A stretch of 7,013 nt of DNA from SLFT01 sp964493075 (GTDB lineage: Bacteria > Hydrogenedentota > Hydrogenedentia > Hydrogenedentales > CAITNO01): the NCBI GenBank assembly GCA_964493075.1, contig CAZBNU010000212.1, forward strand, positions 1 to 7,013, read 5' to 3'. Below the pieces are notes generated by a model. That model was not told the DNA's origin. It was given only the letters and a program-made list of their open reading frames with translations, and made no database searches. A program made the translations under genes and the position numbers. Shown here piece by piece: positions 6,207-7,013 of this stretch (position 1 is the first letter of the stretch; each line of letters starts with the position of its first letter).

Positions 6207-7013
6207 TTATCGCTTGTTAACTACCGACCATGACAGCATTACAAGAACCGAGAGGCCGATCAACAGCCAATTGCTGAGCATTTGCTTCAATTCCGCTGCC
6301 TCTTCCGGAATATGGCGGTCCCGACATCCAGCACAGCTGCTGTTGCAACCCAAGCAACCCTTGCAGGAACTGTCTACACGAATCCACTGCACCAGGGTCG
6401 CTTCGTAATTGCTCAACGGTGCGCCGTCCACTTCGATTTCCCAAGTAATGTCATAATCACCAGGCTTGAACACGAAGTAGTAGTGGAACAGTTTTCTGGT
6501 CTTATCAACCGAACCGTCATATTCTCCCTCTTCAAAGGCATCGAGTTTGGCGACAATCTCCTCAAGATTGAGAATCTCATAACGTCCGTTGCCGTTAATC
6601 CAGGCAATCCGTTTCACACGAACGGCATCAGTAAGGTCTACACGACAGCCGTTATCAGCAACAACACTTTCAAAGGCTTCCGTCACTGCCGCCTGGGCTA
6701 TTGCATAGTCACTACACTCAATCTGCGCGTCGTCAGCTTTCAGGGTCGGAATACAGGTTCCACCGGTCGCAGATATTAATTCCCCATAGGAAATGTAGCC
6801 ATCGCCATCGGTATCCAATGCAGCACATTCGGCATCGGTGAGTATTCCAATTTCAGCGCAGGTGAGCAGGCCATCGCCGTCAGTGTCAAGGTCATCAAAG
6901 TTGTCAATGATATCTTCAACGACAGGTTCGCCTTCACCTTCGACGGGTTCACCTTCACCTTCGACAGGTTCACCTTCGCCTTCGACGGGTTCGCCTTCGA
7001 CGGGTTCGCCTTC
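6207..7013 (-). CDS. C-terminal part of a surface protein with Cys-rich membrane tail (gene A)
   Basis: The frame enters at 7013 and ends with TAA at 6209-6207, giving 268 visible residues; the N-terminus lies outside. Order: acidic GE(P)VE linker (visible residues 1-31), two EF-hand-like calcium loops (43-54 and 67-78), an unrecognised region (about 80-215) with three cysteines and aromatic strands such as HYYFVF and ITWEIEV, a five-cysteine cluster (217-230), a transmembrane segment (249-265) and the end Asn-Lys-Arg. A start at the TTG near 6818 would cut the second calcium loop off from the first and from the in-frame linker, so it is not used here. The layout suggests an exported protein held in a membrane, or processed there, by its tail. 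The body of the protein cannot be judged. Confidence 0.9.
   Translation of the reverse strand, partial: EGEPVEGEPVEGEGEPVEGEGEPVEGEGEPVVEDIIDNFDDLDTDGDGLLTCAEIGILTDAECAALDTDGDGYISYGELISATGGTCIPTLKADDAQIECSDYAIAQAAVTEAFESVVADNGCRVDLTDAVRVKRIAWINGNGRYEILNLEEIVAKLDAFEEGEYDGSVDKTRKLFHYYFVFKPGDYDITWEIEVDGAPLSNYEATLVQWIRVDSSCKGCLGCNSSCAGCRDRHIPEEAAELKQMLSNWLLIGLSVLVMLSWSVVNKR
6210..6365 (-). other. Cys cluster, transmembrane helix and basic end of gene A
   Basis: Five cysteines in the pattern C-x2-C-x2-C-x3-C-x2-C, interleaved with Gly and Ser (6365-6324), are followed by a short amphipathic stretch, a hydrophobic segment of about 17 residues starting Trp-Leu-Leu-Ile-Gly (6269-6219), and the end Asn-Lys-Arg. 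A motif, a helix and a basic end is the plan of MYXO-CTERM and PEP-CTERM type sorting tags. The particular motif is not one I can name, so processing by a dedicated protease is only inferred; a plain membrane anchor is the alternative. Confidence 0.65.
6780..6887 (-). other. EF-hand-like calcium loop pair in gene A
   Basis: Two 12-residue loops, DTDGDGLLTCAE (6887-6852) and DTDGDGYISYGE (6815-6780), have Asp at positions 1, 3 and 5, Gly at 6, a hydrophobic residue at 8 and Glu at 12, as in canonical EF-hands. Their starts are only 24 residues apart, closer than in a calmodulin-type pair, which recalls dockerin-like or other compact bacterial calcium-binding segments. Calcium binding is inferred from the motif. 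Confidence 0.85.
6921..7013 (-). repeat. Glu-Gly-Pro-Val linker of gene A
   Basis: The visible linker has the unit order 15, 21, 21, 21 bases between prolines and ends in Val-Val. Aligned codon for codon with bases 40-132 in gene B, 86 of 93 bases agree and all seven differences are synonymous transitions. It forms a direct repeat with that segment. Confidence 0.93.

Noticed and set aside
6282..6779. Plus-strand frame of 165 codons opposite gene A
   Set aside because: The minus-strand frame here has EF-hand loops, a cysteine cluster and a membrane helix and is continuous with the linker; the plus frame has no recognisable motif.
6207..6818. A separate gene starting at the TTG at 6818
   Set aside because: The frame stays open upstream to the window edge through the first calcium loop and the linker, so this is an internal codon of a longer gene.

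Overview
The window carries two large, secreted or surface-type bacterial genes, both on the minus strand and both cut by a window edge. Reading 3' to 5' along the given strand, the order is: the end of gene A (7013 to 6207), a 281-base gap with a terminator-like hairpin (6206 to 5926), then gene B, which starts at 5925 and stays open for 1975 codons to base 1 without a stop. Nothing convincing is encoded on the plus strand.

Gene B is a giant modular exoprotein. In order it has a Sec signal peptide, an unrecognised N-terminal domain of about 255 residues, one Ig-like domain, one HYR (hyalin repeat) domain, an array of fifteen Ig-like repeats of the DUF5011 type (R1 to R15) with two SbsA/Big_5-like modules (X1, X2) inserted, and a low-complexity Glu-Gly-Pro-Val linker that runs off the window. 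The array is not a simple string of equal copies. The block R1-X1-R2-R3-R4 is matched subtype for subtype by R7-X2-R8-R9-R10 at a constant offset of 585-589 residues, so a block of seven or more modules was duplicated. The last two repeats are a longer variant of about 105 residues.

Gene A shows only its C-terminal 268 residues: the same linker type, a pair of EF-hand-like calcium loops, an unrecognised domain, a five-cysteine cluster, one transmembrane segment and a basic end. This resembles the tripartite layout of C-terminal sorting tags (MYXO-CTERM, PEP-CTERM class), but I do not recognise the exact family. Gene B probably ends in a comparable tail beyond base 1. The linkers of the two genes match at 86 of 93 bases with identical protein sequence, so they form long direct repeats about 6.9 kb apart.

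The organism is a Gram-negative-type bacterium of roughly 50% GC. Linkers of this kind joined to Ig arrays and EF-hand/dockerin-like ends recall uncultured lineages such as Hydrogenedentota or Lentisphaerota; that placement is a guess from memory. The likely common theme is a pair of separately transcribed surface proteins, possibly adhesins or matrix-binding stalks, that share a linker and anchoring plan. No mobile element, CRISPR array, tRNA or rRNA was seen.
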